Shown here piece by piece: positions 9,156 through 17,989 of a DNA stretch of 64,000 nucleotides. Numbering within the stretch: the first letter of the stretch is position 1; every line of letters starts with the position of its first letter. The DNA comes from Streptomyces sp. F001 (GTDB lineage Bacteria; Actinomycetota; Actinomycetes; Streptomycetales; Streptomycetaceae): the NCBI RefSeq assembly GCF_004187715.1, contig NZ_QZWF01000002.1, positions 248,001 to 312,000 of the forward strand. The letters are read 5' to 3'. Below the pieces are notes generated by a model. It had not been told where the DNA came from. It ran no database searches and saw only the letters and a program-made list of their open reading frames with translations. A program made the position numbers and the translations under genes.

Positions 9156-10129
9156 TGGTGGGCGACACCGGCCTGTTCTCCGGGCGGCCCTCCGAACTGA
9201 TCGGACGGCAGGTCGCCGGCTACCGGATCGAGCACGAACTCGGCCGCGGCGGCATGGCCGTCGTCTACCGCGCCCGCGACCTGCGCCTGGACCGCACCGT
9301 CGCGCTCAAGCTGCTCGCCCCCGAACTCGCCCGCAACGACACCTTCCGGCGGCGCTTCAGCCATGAGTCCCGGGCGGCCGCCGCGATCGACCATCCGCAC
9401 ATCGTGCCGGTCTTCGAGGCGGGTGAGACGGACGGCGTCCTGTACATCGCCATGCGCTACGTCGCCGGCAGCGACCTGCGCCATCTGCTCGACCGGCAGG
9501 GCCCGTTGCCGCCCGCGACCGCCGTCCGCATCGCGGCGCAGGTCGCCTCCGCGCTGGATGCCGCCCACGAGCACGGGCTGGTCCACCGGGACGTCAAACC
9601 CGGCAACATCCTGGTGGCCCGCGGCACCGACAGCGACCACCCCGAACACGTCTACCTCACCGACTTCGGTCTGACGAAGAAGTCGCTGTCCCTGACCGGC
9701 TTCACCACGGTGGGACAGTTCATCGGCACCCTCGACTACGTCGCCCCCGAGCAGATCGCGGGCCGCCCCGTGGACGGCCGGTGCGACGTCTACGGCCTCG
9801 CCTGCGTGGTCTACGAGTGCCTGGCCGGCCACCCGCCGTTCCGCCGTGACGACGACATGGCGCTGCTGTGGGCCCACCAGTACGACCCGCCACCGCCCCT
9901 GACCGAGGCCCGCCCCGAACTCGCCGAACCTGTCGACTTGGTCTTCGGCCGCGCCCTGGCCAAGGTCCCCGACGAACGGTACGACTCCTGCCTGGCCTTC
10001 GTCACGGACCTGCGCACCACCCTGGCCGGTGTCAGGAACGGCGCCCACCCGCCGACCGAGGCCGACCCGAGGGTCCCCCCGAAGCCGCCACCGCACTGGG
10101 CCGAGCCCGTCGTCGGCCGCCGTCTTTAG
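9155..10129 (+). CDS. Ser/Thr protein kinase (Hanks type), soluble
   Basis: A 324-residue kinase with all catalytic elements: glycine loop GRGGMAVVYRA (about residues 29-39), the VALKLL lysine, catalytic loop HRDVKPGN, metal-binding DFGL and the activation-segment end GTLDYVAPEQ. There is no transmembrane segment and no PASTA domain; the C-terminal 40 residues are proline-rich. It overlaps the preceding gene by one base. With two FHA domains encoded in the same operon, autophosphorylation or phosphorylation of the exporter followed by FHA docking is the expected mechanism, as for PknF and Rv1747. Confidence 0.93.
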   Translation: MVGDTGLFSGRPSELIGRQVAGYRIEHELGRGGMAVVYRARDLRLDRTVALKLLAPELARNDTFRRRFSHESRAAAAIDHPHIVPVFEAGETDGVLYIAMRYVAGSDLRHLLDRQGPLPPATAVRIAAQVASALDAAHEHGLVHRDVKPGNILVARGTDSDHPEHVYLTDFGLTKKSLSLTGFTTVGQFIGTLDYVAPEQIAGRPVDGRCDVYGLACVVYECLAGHPPFRRDDDMALLWAHQYDPPPPLTEARPELAEPVDLVFGRALAKVPDERYDSCLAFVTDLRTTLAGVRNGAHPPTEADPRVPPKPPPHWAEPVVGRRL

Positions 10130-10160
10130 GGCCGGTTCGTAGACCGCCGCCGGGTCGGGC

Positions 10161-10203
10161 AGCCCCCTGAGGGGGCGCGGGGAACTGCGCGACCAGCCAC
10201 GAC
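10161..10203. repeat. Dispersed intergenic hairpin repeat, copy A
   Basis: Contains the 17-mer GCGCGACCAGCCACGAC (10187-10203), whose reverse complement recurs exactly at 19276-19292, together with a short hairpin GCCCCC-TGA-GGGGGC. It lies between two convergent genes, the kinase and the streptophobe gene, so it may also act as a bidirectional terminator. Confidence 0.7.
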
Positions 10204-10251
10204 GGTGCCGCAGACGACCGACGGCACATCGCGGCACTTCCAGCGGAGCGC

Positions 10252-11514
10252 TCAGGCGGCCGCACCCCGCCGCCGCACCCTTGCGGCCGGCAGCGCGCCC
10301 AGGAAGCCGGCCACCAGACCCCACAGCACGGCCAGGCCCACCGCCGTCCAGATCCGGGGCCGCAGAAACAGTTCTCCCGCGAGAAAGCCGCCCAGGTCGC
10401 CGATGCCGAGCACGGACAGGCCGTACGACGCGAAGATCCGGCCGACCAGGCAGATCATCAGCACTGTGAGGGCCAGCGCGACCGCCATGTGCACGGCGTG
10501 CCGCCAGGCCCGCAGCCGGGCCGGAGAACGCGCCGCCATCACGAACGCGGCCGCCGGCACCAGCACCGCGGCGGCCACCACCAGCCACCACACCCGGCCG
10601 TCGTGCTCGGCGAGCGTGCCCACATTGAGCACGGCGACGTCCGAGGAGCGCAGCACCTCGTCGAGGACACGCGGCATCGGCAGCTCGAACGGCCCCTCCA
10701 CGCGGCCGTCCCAGGTGGCGCCCAGGCCGATCGTGAACGCGAGCCACACCAGGTTCGGCAGACCCAGCAGGATCACGGCGAACGTCTCGGCCGGGTGCCC
10801 GCGCGTCGCCGCGATGACCAGGCCGATGACGACGCCGAGCACGACGTACGTGAGGAGGAGGGCGACCATGGCGTACGCGGCCGGGCGCACCGACTCCCGG
10901 AACCGCAGCAGCCTGCCCGGCAGCGGAGCTCCGGGCGCCACCAGCAGTGCCAGCACCAGCACGCCGGCCAGCCACAGCAGCCCGAAGACCAGCGTCACCG
11001 GCACGTCCGTGGTGAAGCCCACCTCGGGCGAGATGCCGAACAGATCGGTGATGTCGCTGATCGCGTCCTCGCCGAGGGCGACGGTGAACGTCTGCCGGGC
11101 CCCGAGGGCCAGTCCGAGCAGCGCGAGCAGCCACAGAACGGCGATTCTGGCGGCCCACCCGCCCAGCTCCCCGGCACCGGCCACCGCCCGGTGCCGCAGC
11201 GGTCGCAGGAATCCCACGGCGACCACCAGGGCCCCGGCGAGCGTCACCGACAGCGGAATCACGGTCAGCCCCGCCTCGGTCTCGGCGAAGCCCCCGACGT
11301 CCCCCGACAGCTCGACGGCGCCGCCCACTGCCGTGACGACGGTCGCGGCAGCCACCCGCGGGAACGCGCCGTCCGGGAGGTCGGCGGCCCCCGCCGCCCA
11401 CAGGCCCAGCGTGGCGGTGATCCCCATGGCGATCATTCCCGCCAGCACGACGGCGACGGCCTGCACCCAGCCGTGGCGGGCGGCGGCCTGCTCGGAGGGG
11501 ATGCGCGGGCTCAC
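10252..11514 (-). CDS. Streptophobe-family integral membrane protein
   Basis: A 420-residue, extremely hydrophobic protein with roughly ten predicted membrane helices, for example AVAVVLAGMIAMGITATLGL near the N-terminus, AYAMVALLLTYVVLGVVIGL mid-protein and WTAVGLAVLWGLVAGFLGAL near the end. A charged C-terminal tail, RVRRRG, is likely cytoplasmic. It resembles the streptomycete 'streptophobe' family, whose function is unknown. The GTG start at 11514 is followed by PRIPSEQAAARHGW, a cytoplasmic N-terminus. It is divergent from the DUF6777 gene. Confidence 0.82.
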   Translation of the reverse strand: MSPRIPSEQAAARHGWVQAVAVVLAGMIAMGITATLGLWAAGAADLPDGAFPRVAAATVVTAVGGAVELSGDVGGFAETEAGLTVIPLSVTLAGALVVAVGFLRPLRHRAVAGAGELGGWAARIAVLWLLALLGLALGARQTFTVALGEDAISDITDLFGISPEVGFTTDVPVTLVFGLLWLAGVLVLALLVAPGAPLPGRLLRFRESVRPAAYAMVALLLTYVVLGVVIGLVIAATRGHPAETFAVILLGLPNLVWLAFTIGLGATWDGRVEGPFELPMPRVLDEVLRSSDVAVLNVGTLAEHDGRVWWLVVAAAVLVPAAAFVMAARSPARLRAWRHAVHMAVALALTVLMICLVGRIFASYGLSVLGIGDLGGFLAGELFLRPRIWTAVGLAVLWGLVAGFLGALPAARVRRRGAAA

Positions 11515-11686
11515 CTTGTCACGCTAAGCAGCACCGGCACCGGGCGCGCGCCGGGAGGTCCGTCCGCGTCGGCTTGCGGGCCGTACCCGACCGAAGCACA
11601 CAATGATCGGAACACGGAAGAAAGCTGAGGAAAGCGGCGAAATTGAGTTTGAGGGCCGCAGGCACTCCACAACGGGAGCGGAGCTC

Positions 11687-12888
11687 GTGAGCGTCGAACC
11701 GCCGTCGTCCGGCCGTCCCGCCGGCCCACCCTCCGGTCCGCTGTCGGGACCGCCCGAGCCGCCCTCGGGACCGCCCTCCCAGCCGCCCGGTGGGGGAGCC
11801 GAGTCCCCCGGGCCACGCCCGCCATGGTGGCGTTCTGCACCCCGGATCGTCGTGCTCGCCGCCGTCGTGGTGGCCGTCGTGGTCGTCGCCGTCGTCCTGA
11901 CCCGTCCCGACGGCGGGGGCACCGGCTCGCAGGGCGAGGTCTTCCTCCAGCCCGCGGGCAGCACGGGACCCGACCCTTTCACCGAGTCCACCGCGACGGA
12001 CAGCTCCGCCCCGCCGGCCACGCCGAGTCCGGCGACCGGATCGGCGCAGCCGAACGCCGTACGGGGCGTGGCCGGCGGCGCCCCCGGGCTCTACGGCGGC
12101 ACCCGCAACGTCGCCACCTGCGACGTGGAGAAACAGATCAGGTTCCTTCAGGCGGACGAGGCCAAGAGCAGGGCCTTCGCCTCGGTGGCCGGCGTCGCCC
12201 CGTCCCAGGTTCCGGCCCACCTGCGCTTGCTCACCCCCGTACAGCTTCGTATGGACACCCGCGTCACCAACCACGGCTACCGCGCCGGTGCCGCCACCAG
12301 CTACCAGGCCGTCCTGCAGGCGGGTACGGCGGTCCTCGTCGACGACCGCGGGGTGCCCCGCGTACGGTGCGCCTGCGGAAACCCGCTGACCCCGCCGGTC
12401 GCTCAGCGGACCCCGCCGAAACCGACCGGCGAGGCCTGGCCGTCGTATCGCTCCTCGAATGTCGTCGTGGTCTCCCCCGCGCCGAAGGCCGTCGACGTCT
12501 TCGTCCTCTACGACCCCGACCGCGGCGAGTGGATCGCCCGCCGGCCCGGCGACACGGGTGGGAAGGACAGGAAGACCGAGCCGCCGGCGACCCGGCCCAC
12601 ACCCTCGCCCACCCCGTCCACACCGACGTCACCGGCCCCGGACTCTCCGCCCTCGCCGTCCCCGAGGCCCCAGACGCCCACGCCGGAACCGCCGGCCCCG
12701 CAGCCGGAGAGCCCTCAGTCCCCGAGGTCTCCCGAACCGCCGGAATCCCCTGAACCCCTGGGCCCCCTGAGGCCCCCGAGTCCCCTGCGCCCTCGCCGCC
12801 GCAGCCCCCGCTCGCATCCGGGCCGACCGTCCGGTCGTCGTTCACGGACCGTGTTCCCGAGGCGCCCGCTCCCGCTCCGGCAGTGTGA
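11687..12888 (+). pseudogene. DUF6777 membrane-anchored protein with an apparent 1-base deletion
   Basis: About 400 residues after correction. Order: a proline/glycine-rich cytoplasmic region, one membrane helix (IVVLAAVVVAVVVVAVVL), then an exported domain with the DUF6777 pattern (APGLYGGTRNVATCDVEKQI, THxGYRAGAATSYQAVLQAG-like segment, RVRCACGNPL) and a Pro/Ser tail. At the C5 run 12763-12767 the frame slips. One added C gives PPEAPESPAPSPP and a stop at 12888; without it the frame runs antinaturally into the next gene. The GTG at 11687 has GGAG 8 bases upstream. Confidence 0.75.
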
Positions 12889-12980
12889 CGCGTCCTGCAC
12901 TATGGACTGCGGCGCCCGGCTCGGGGTACGAGGACTGGTGCAGCAATGTCCGGCACGGCCGGCTTCGGAGAGAGACACGC

Positions 12981-13433
12981 ATGATCGAGTACCGGGACGG
13001 GTCCGTCGTACCGACTGGTTTCGACGTGCCCGTGGAACCGCTGCGGCGGGCGGCGCACTACACCGGCGAGCCGGGATGCATCGCCGAGGCACGCTCCTTC
13101 GCCGCACTCTTCCTCGAGCAGCTCAGGACCGAGTGGTGCGCCGAGATCGGCTCTCGCGCCGAACAGTCGGTGCTCCTCGTCGTCAGCGAGCTCGTGACGA
13201 ACGCGGACCGGCACAGCAACGGTCCGTACATCCTGGAGCTGGAGGGCACGGACAGCTCCATGACGGTGTGCGTCTGCGACAGCAGCGCCGCACTGCCCCT
13301 GCGGTTTCCCCGCGATCCCGCACGGGTCGGCAGGCACGGTCTGGAGATAGTCCATGCGCTGGCGACGAAGGTGACCGTCGAACGGGTGCCGGTCGGCAAG
13401 CGGGTGAGGGCCGTCGTCGAGCTGAGCGGCTGA
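12981..13433 (+). CDS. RsbW-fold ATP-binding protein (anti-sigma-factor-like)
   Basis: A 150-residue GHKL/HATPase_c_2 protein. The N-box is visible as LLVVSELVTNADRHS (residues about 71-85), with the Asn-x-x-x-His expected for the Mg-ATP site. The G1 region is degenerate (CVCDSSAALP), and the G2 loop appears as RHGLEIVHALA. Streptomyces encode dozens of such RsbW-like proteins, some of which bind SigB-family sigma factors. This one faces a SigB-type sigma gene 34 bases away and convergent, making that sigma factor a plausible partner. Ribosome site GGAGAGAG precedes the ATG. Confidence 0.85.
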   Translation: MIEYRDGSVVPTGFDVPVEPLRRAAHYTGEPGCIAEARSFAALFLEQLRTEWCAEIGSRAEQSVLLVVSELVTNADRHSNGPYILELEGTDSSMTVCVCDSSAALPLRFPRDPARVGRHGLEIVHALATKVTVERVPVGKRVRAVVELSG

Positions 13434-13467
13434 GCGAGCCCCTGGACGCTGTGTCGTGACGCCGGCG

Positions 13468-14286
13468 TCAGGCGCAGTCGAGCTCCCCGAGCATGCCTCG
13501 CCGCAGCCGTACGATGATCCGCTTGAGCAGCCGGGAGACATGCATCTGCGAGCAGCCGAGCCGCTCGCCGATCTCGGCCTGGGTGGCCTCCTCCACAAAC
13601 CTCAGGTGCAGGATCTGCCGGTCGCGTTCGTCCAGTTCGGCCATGAGCGGGGCGAGCGACTGGAAGTCCTCGACCAGCCGCAGCCCGTGCTCCTCGACGC
13701 CGATGTAGTCGGCGAGCACGGCCTCGCCGTGCTCGGGTCCGTCGCCGGTGAGCGCGGCGTCCAGCGACGCGGAGTTGTAGCCGTTGGCGGCGAGCTGACC
13801 CTCCACCACCTCGTCCTCGGAGATGTCCATCAGCGTGGCGAGCTCCGCCACCGTCGGTTCGCGGTCCAGACGGCTGGAGAGCTCCTCACGCGCCTTGGCC
13901 AGTTCCACCCGCAGCTCCTGCAGGCGACGTGGGACGTGCACCGCCCATGTCGTGTCGCGGAAGAACCGCTTGATCTCGCCCATGATGTACGGCAGCGCGA
14001 ACGACGTGAACTCGACCTCGCGGGCCGGGTCGAACCGGTCGATGGCCTTGATCAGGCCGATCATCCCGGTCTGGACGATGTCCTCCATGTCGTCCCCACG
14101 GTTGCGGAACCGCCCGGCGGCGAACCGCACCAGGGAGATGTTCATCTCGATCAGCGTGTTGCGCGCGTACTGGTAAGCGTGCGTGCCCTCCTCGAGAGCC
14201 GCCATCCGCTCGAAGAACTGGCGGGACAACTCGCGCGCGTCGCGCGGAGCCACGGTCCTGGGGTCCACGATCACGGCGGTGTCCAT
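13468..14286 (-). CDS. RNA polymerase sigma factor, SigB/SigF/SigG family
   Basis: A 272-residue group 3 sigma factor. Region 2 contains FRNRGDDMEDIVQTGMIGLI and FTSFALPYIMGEIKRFFRD; region 3 contains PRRLQELRVELAKAREEL; region 4 holds the helix-turn-helix ATQAEIGERLGCSQMHVSRLL. This family controls stress and sporulation genes in Streptomyces and is normally held by anti-sigma factors. The ATG at 14286 has GGGAGAGG just upstream; the open frame extends further but with non-coding composition. The RsbW-like gene next door is convergent. Confidence 0.93.
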   Translation of the reverse strand: MDTAVIVDPRTVAPRDARELSRQFFERMAALEEGTHAYQYARNTLIEMNISLVRFAAGRFRNRGDDMEDIVQTGMIGLIKAIDRFDPAREVEFTSFALPYIMGEIKRFFRDTTWAVHVPRRLQELRVELAKAREELSSRLDREPTVAELATLMDISEDEVVEGQLAANGYNSASLDAALTGDGPEHGEAVLADYIGVEEHGLRLVEDFQSLAPLMAELDERDRQILHLRFVEEATQAEIGERLGCSQMHVSRLLKRIIVRLRRGMLGELDCA

Positions 14287-14363
14287 TGCCTCTCCCACGA
14301 AAGTTGCCGGTGCGACGTCTGCCTCATCGGGCGGGTACCCGGGGCGTGGCGGGTCATGCGCCG

Positions 14364-15143
14364 TCAATTGCCGGATCGGGTCGCGGAGATGAGCTCGTGG
14401 AGGTATCGCTTGGTGACGCTGCCGCCGTGATACGTGTCGATCAACTCCCGGATGCACATGAGCAGGCCGTGCCGAGCGCGGTCGTCGAGTGCGCGGTGGC
14501 CCGAGTAGGTGAGCAGCACATCGATGTACTGGTCGGCGGAGTACGTGATCTCCTGGGCGTGACGGGTCACGGTGACGTGCTCGAAGCGCGCGGACCGGGT
14601 CAACTCATCCGTGTCCGAGGCGGTTTCGGTCTCGTCGAGCAGCCGTAGACCGGGTGGGGTGGCCGGATCCCAGCGCTCGTAGCAGCGCTGGGCCCGGGCG
14701 AAGAAGTCCGTGCTGCCGCCGGCCACATGGTGGGTGGTGACGAGGGCGAGACATCCTCCGGGGCGCAGGACGTCCGCCGCCTTCTGCGCGCGGACGGCGG
14801 GGTCGATCCAGTGGAACGCGGTCGCGCTCACCACCACGTCGTACGGCTCCTGCGGCGGCTCCCAGCGTTCGAACTCCGCCACCTCCACGTCCACCAGCGG
14901 AAACCCCCGCAGCCGACGCCGGGCGACGGCCGCCAGGGCGGGCCCCAGCTCCACGGCCGTGATCCGGCAGCCGAACGCGGCGAGGGGGACGGTGAGTTGG
15001 CCGGTTCCGGGCCCTACTTCCAGGACCCGGTCGGCCGGGCCCAGGCCTGTCACCCGGGCCAAGTCCTCGACCAGGGCGTGGGGATACCGCGGCCGTGCCC
15101 TGTCGTACAGCTCCGCGGCCTCGTTGAACGTGTCCCGCAGCAC
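14364..15143 (-). CDS. Class I SAM-dependent methyltransferase
   Basis: A 259-residue methyltransferase. The SAM site is clear: VLEVGPGTGQLTVPL (motif I, about residues 38-52), ITAVELGP (motif II acidic residue), YDVVVSATAFHWID (motif IV) and LRPGGCLALV (post-motif III). The N-terminal FNEAAELYDRARPRYP is typical of small-molecule methyltransferases related to UbiE and trans-aconitate types. The substrate is unknown. I prefer the GTG at 15143, preceded by GGGAAGGG; a longer start at 15224 is rich in Gly and Glu and unlike the family. Confidence 0.88.
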   Translation of the reverse strand: MLRDTFNEAAELYDRARPRYPHALVEDLARVTGLGPADRVLEVGPGTGQLTVPLAAFGCRITAVELGPALAAVARRRLRGFPLVDVEVAEFERWEPPQEPYDVVVSATAFHWIDPAVRAQKAADVLRPGGCLALVTTHHVAGGSTDFFARAQRCYERWDPATPPGLRLLDETETASDTDELTRSARFEHVTVTRHAQEITYSADQYIDVLLTYSGHRALDDRARHGLLMCIRELIDTYHGGSVTKRYLHELISATRSGN

Positions 15144-15279
15144 GGCACCGCATCCCTTCCCCTCGGATCCTCGACCAGTCTCTCCCGGGCAGGCACCGGG
15201 GCCGGGTGTTTCGTCCGATTCCACCGAGGGCGGAACGCCGGGGACTCCCCGTGGCGGCGGGCGCTCCTAGGCTGGAGAG

Positions 15280-15759
15280 GTGAGCAACCAAACGCCGAAC
15301 GAAGCCCGCGTCATCCCGCTGCGCCCGCCCGCCGCGCGCCCCGGGACGGCCCGCCCAGCGTCCGAGCGACCCGCCGGTTCGCCGCCCCGGCCCGGACCGG
15401 CTCCGCACGAGCAGCTTCGGCCGGCACCCGCTCCGCACGAGCCGCTCCGCTCTGCCCCCGCTCCCAAGGAACCGCTCTGGCGGGACCTCGTCGGTGACGT
15501 CCTGCGCCGTGAGCGTCTCGCGCAGGAACGCACGCTCAAGGACGTGGCCGACGCGGCGCGCATCTCCATGCCGTACCTGTCGGAGGTGGAGCGCGGCCGC
15601 AAGGAGGCCTCCTCGGAGGTCCTCGCGGCCGCCGCCCACGCCCTCGGCCTGGGCCTCGGTGACTTGCTGTCACTGGCGCAGAGCGAGCTCACGCGACACG
15701 CCGACCGCAGTCGCGGCAGGGCCGGTTCGCCGTACGACGGATTCTGCCTGGCAGCGTGA
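15280..15759 (+). CDS. popR: PopR-type XRE regulator of clpP3-clpP4
   Basis: A 159-residue regulator with a Pro/Ala-rich N-terminal 65 residues, then an XRE helix-turn-helix (TLKDVADAARISMPYLSEVE then RGRKEASSEVLAAAAHALGL). The HTH is that of the ClgR/PopR group of clp activators. In S. lividans PopR activates the clpP3-clpP4 operon and is itself degraded by ClpP1P2, which needs the two C-terminal alanines (from memory of that work). This protein ends in CLAA. It is tail-to-tail with clpP4, 15 bases apart. GTG start with GGAGAGG upstream. Confidence 0.88.
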   Translation: MSNQTPNEARVIPLRPPAARPGTARPASERPAGSPPRPGPAPHEQLRPAPAPHEPLRSAPAPKEPLWRDLVGDVLRRERLAQERTLKDVADAARISMPYLSEVERGRKEASSEVLAAAAHALGLGLGDLLSLAQSELTRHADRSRGRAGSPYDGFCLAA

Positions 15760-15774
15760 GGACGCGCCGGCGCC

Positions 15775-16377
15775 TCAGACCCTCACGAGGCGCCGGCTCA
15801 CCACCTCGTCGGCCAAGCCGTACGCCACGGCCTCCTGCGCGGTGAACACCTTGTCGCGGTCCATGTCCGCACGCAGTGTCGCGATGTCGTGGTGCGTGTG
15901 CCGGGCCAGCACCTCCTCGACCTGCGAGCGGATGCGGACCATCTCCTGGGCCTGGAGGGCGAGGTCGGAGATCATGCCCCGGCTGCCGCCGCTGGCCGGC
16001 TGACCGAGCAGCACGCGCGCGTGCTCCAGCACGAACCGCCGGCCAGGATCCCCGCCGGCCAGCAGCACGGCTGCCGTGGAGGCCGCCTGGCCGACGCAGA
16101 ACGTCGAGATCGGCGCCTGCACGAACGTCATCGTGTCGTAGATCGCCATGAGCGAGGTGAACGAGCCGCCGGGGGAGTTGATGTAGATCGCGATCTCGTT
16201 CTCCGGCGCCGCCGACTCCAGATGGAGGAGTTGCGCGATGACGACATTGGCGACGCCGTCGTCGATCTCGGTGCCGAGAAAGATGATCCGCTCCGACAGC
16301 AGCCGGCTGAACACGTCGTACGACCGCTCGCCCTGCGAGGTGCGCTCGACGACGTTCGGAATCGTGTAGGTCCCCAT
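15775..16377 (-). CDS. clpP4: ClpP-family protein, clpP4 position, catalytic His replaced
   Basis: A 200-residue ClpP subunit. The nucleophile region is present ([19 protein letters not shown]), and so is the Asp region ([18 protein letters not shown]). The strand that normally reads MIHQP and carries the catalytic histidine reads VLLGQP, so the His is Gly. If correct, this subunit cannot form a normal Ser-His-Asp triad and would be structural or regulatory in a mixed ring. It follows clpP3 with a 1-base gap, so the two are co-translated. It is convergent with popR. Confidence 0.9.
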   Translation of the reverse strand: MGTYTIPNVVERTSQGERSYDVFSRLLSERIIFLGTEIDDGVANVVIAQLLHLESAAPENEIAIYINSPGGSFTSLMAIYDTMTFVQAPISTFCVGQAASTAAVLLAGGDPGRRFVLEHARVLLGQPASGGSRGMISDLALQAQEMVRIRSQVEEVLARHTHHDIATLRADMDRDKVFTAQEAVAYGLADEVVSRRLVRV

Positions 16378-16378
16378 G

Positions 16379-17017
16379 TCACAGCCCCATCCGTCGCCGG
16401 GTGGCCGCCGGGCGGACGTCGGTGAACGACTCCACGACCCGGTCCACCATGCCGTAGTCCCTGGCCTCCTCGGCCGTGAACCAGCGGTCGCGGTCGCCGT
16501 CCCGGGAGATGGTCTCCGGGCTCTGGCCGGTGTGCTCCGCGGTGATCTGCTCGATCGTCCGCTTGGTGAACGCCAGGTTGTCCGCCTGGATCTCGATGTC
16601 GGCGGTGGTGCCGCCGATGCCCGCGGACGGCTGGTGCATCATGATCCGCGCGTGGGGCAGCGCGTACCGCTTGCCGGGCGTTCCCACGCTGAGCAGGAAC
16701 TGCCCCATGCTGGCCGCGAACCCCATCGCGAGCGTGGCGACGTCGTTGGGGATCAGCCGCATCGTGTCGTAGATGGCGAGCCCCGCGTGCACCGAGCCGC
16801 CCGGGCTGTTGATGAACAGGCTGATGTCGGTGCGCGGGTCCTCCGCCGACAGGATCAGCAACTGCGCGCAGACCCGGTTCGCGGAGACCTCGTCGACCTG
16901 GGTGCCGAGCAGGACGATCCGCTGCCCGAGCAGTTGGGCGGCCAGATGGTCGTCGAACCGGGTGGGCGGGGTGTCGCCCTCCTCGGCCCGGGGCGGCAGG
17001 GCGGTGAGTGGAGACAT
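16379..17017 (-). CDS. clpP3: ATP-dependent Clp protease proteolytic subunit ClpP3
   Basis: A 212-residue ClpP with a complete triad: Ser in [12 protein letters not shown], His in [11 protein letters not shown], Asp in [19 protein letters not shown]. Tetradecameric ClpP degrades unfolded or tagged proteins delivered by ClpX/ClpA/ClpC. In S. lividans clpP3-clpP4 is expressed when clpP1-clpP2 fails, under PopR control. The ATG at 17017 fits the family's N-terminus after a short acidic extension. A PopR-type palindrome lies 88-102 bases upstream. Confidence 0.93.
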   Translation of the reverse strand: MSPLTALPPRAEEGDTPPTRFDDHLAAQLLGQRIVLLGTQVDEVSANRVCAQLLILSAEDPRTDISLFINSPGGSVHAGLAIYDTMRLIPNDVATLAMGFAASMGQFLLSVGTPGKRYALPHARIMMHQPSAGIGGTTADIEIQADNLAFTKRTIEQITAEHTGQSPETISRDGDRDRWFTAEEARDYGMVDRVVESFTDVRPAATRRRMGL

Positions 17018-17104
17018 CGGCGCTCCTTGTCGTCGTTGTCGTGAGGCGGCCGGCATCGCCGCGATCCCCACTCTGGGCCGGGAACAGGCACCGCAGGGGT
17101 TTTC

Positions 17105-17119
17105 TCTGCCCGCGGCAGA
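17105..17119. promoter_or_regulatory. PopR operator candidate upstream of clpP3
   Basis: TCTGCC-CGC-GGCAGA is a perfect 6-bp inverted repeat, and a further GGCAGA half-site follows at 17129-17134. The pattern TCTGCC-N3-GGCAGA is, as I recall, the PopR motif described for S. lividans clpP3. It lies 88 bases upstream of the clpP3 start, and the regulator gene is in the same locus. Confidence 0.8.
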
Positions 17120-17211
17120 TTCGCCACGGGCAGAGCGGTCAGCCGCCGGCGGAGGCTGAGGAACATCCATGTCAGATCGAGCGCCAAGCCCTTCGGCCGG
17201 CGACCGAAGTC

Positions 17212-17961
17212 TCATCCGCGCTCGCGGAGGTACGCCTCCAGCTCGGCGGCCCCGGTCAGCATCGCCCGCCCGCGGGCGGACAGCCGGCCGCGCCAGTCGC
17301 ACAGTGCGGCCTGAAGCGGCTCCAGCCCGCCGGCCGCCCGCACCTGGGTGATCAGCGGGGCGATCTGCTCCAGCAGGTAGCCGCCCCGCCTGAGCTGGTG
17401 GGCCAGCCGGGCGTCCCGTACGTCGGCCTCGTCGTAGACGCGGTACCCGGTCCGCGGGTCGCGGCGCGGGCGCACCAGCCCGGCGCGCTCCCATTTGCGC
17501 AGCGTCGCCGGCCGGATTCCGAGCTTGTCTGCCAGCGGCCCGATGAACGTGCCGCCGGGCCCGGACACCGCGGCCGGCTCGGACTCCACCCCGGGCTCGG
17601 GCGCCGTGGCGGGTTCCAGGTCGCGCAGGGCGCTCTCCACGGCCTGGAGGGTCCGCCGGTCGTCGAGGAGCTGGGCGTGGCTCTCGTCGATGAGGCGGAA
17701 CGCGTCCTCGGCCGCGCCCTGGTTCACGGCCCGCATGATCGACGTCGCCGTCCGGTGGCCGTGGCCGGGCACCAGGGCCATAAACGCGCGCAGGGCCCCC
17801 GCGTGCAACGAGGTATAGGTGCGGTAGCCGTGGGGTGTGCGACCGGCGGCCGGAAGGATGCCGGCCTCCTCGTAGTTCCTGATCGCCTGCGTGGACAGAC
17901 CGTGCCCGCGCGCCAGATCAACCGGCCTGAGTCGCTCGCCGTTTTGAAGGTTTCGTCCCAT
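17212..17961 (-). CDS. TioE-like regulator with two MerR DNA-binding domains
   Basis: A 249-residue protein with two MerR-type winged helices. The first is at residues about 10-60 (LRPVDLARGHGLSTQAIRNY, PHGYRTYTSLHAGALRAF). The second is at about 140-190 (LADKLGIRPATLRKWERAGL, DPRTGYRVYDEADVRDARLA). A Glu/Pro-rich linker joins them. This duplicated layout is that of the TioE family. It is divergent from the erythromycin-esterase-like gene; the 58 bases between them hold repeated TTCAAC motifs, so it probably controls that gene and itself. Confidence 0.85.
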   Translation of the reverse strand: MGRNLQNGERLRPVDLARGHGLSTQAIRNYEEAGILPAAGRTPHGYRTYTSLHAGALRAFMALVPGHGHRTATSIMRAVNQGAAEDAFRLIDESHAQLLDDRRTLQAVESALRDLEPATAPEPGVESEPAAVSGPGGTFIGPLADKLGIRPATLRKWERAGLVRPRRDPRTGYRVYDEADVRDARLAHQLRRGGYLLEQIAPLITQVRAAGGLEPLQAALCDWRGRLSARGRAMLTGAAELEAYLRERG

Positions 17962-17989
17962 GGGCCTGCCGATATCGCGGAGAAGTTTC

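Noticed and set aside
11603..11686. Longer start for the DUF6777 protein at 11603
   Set aside because: It adds a Lys/Glu-rich leader without a ribosome site; the GTG at 11687 is better placed and precedes the typical Pro/Gly-rich start.
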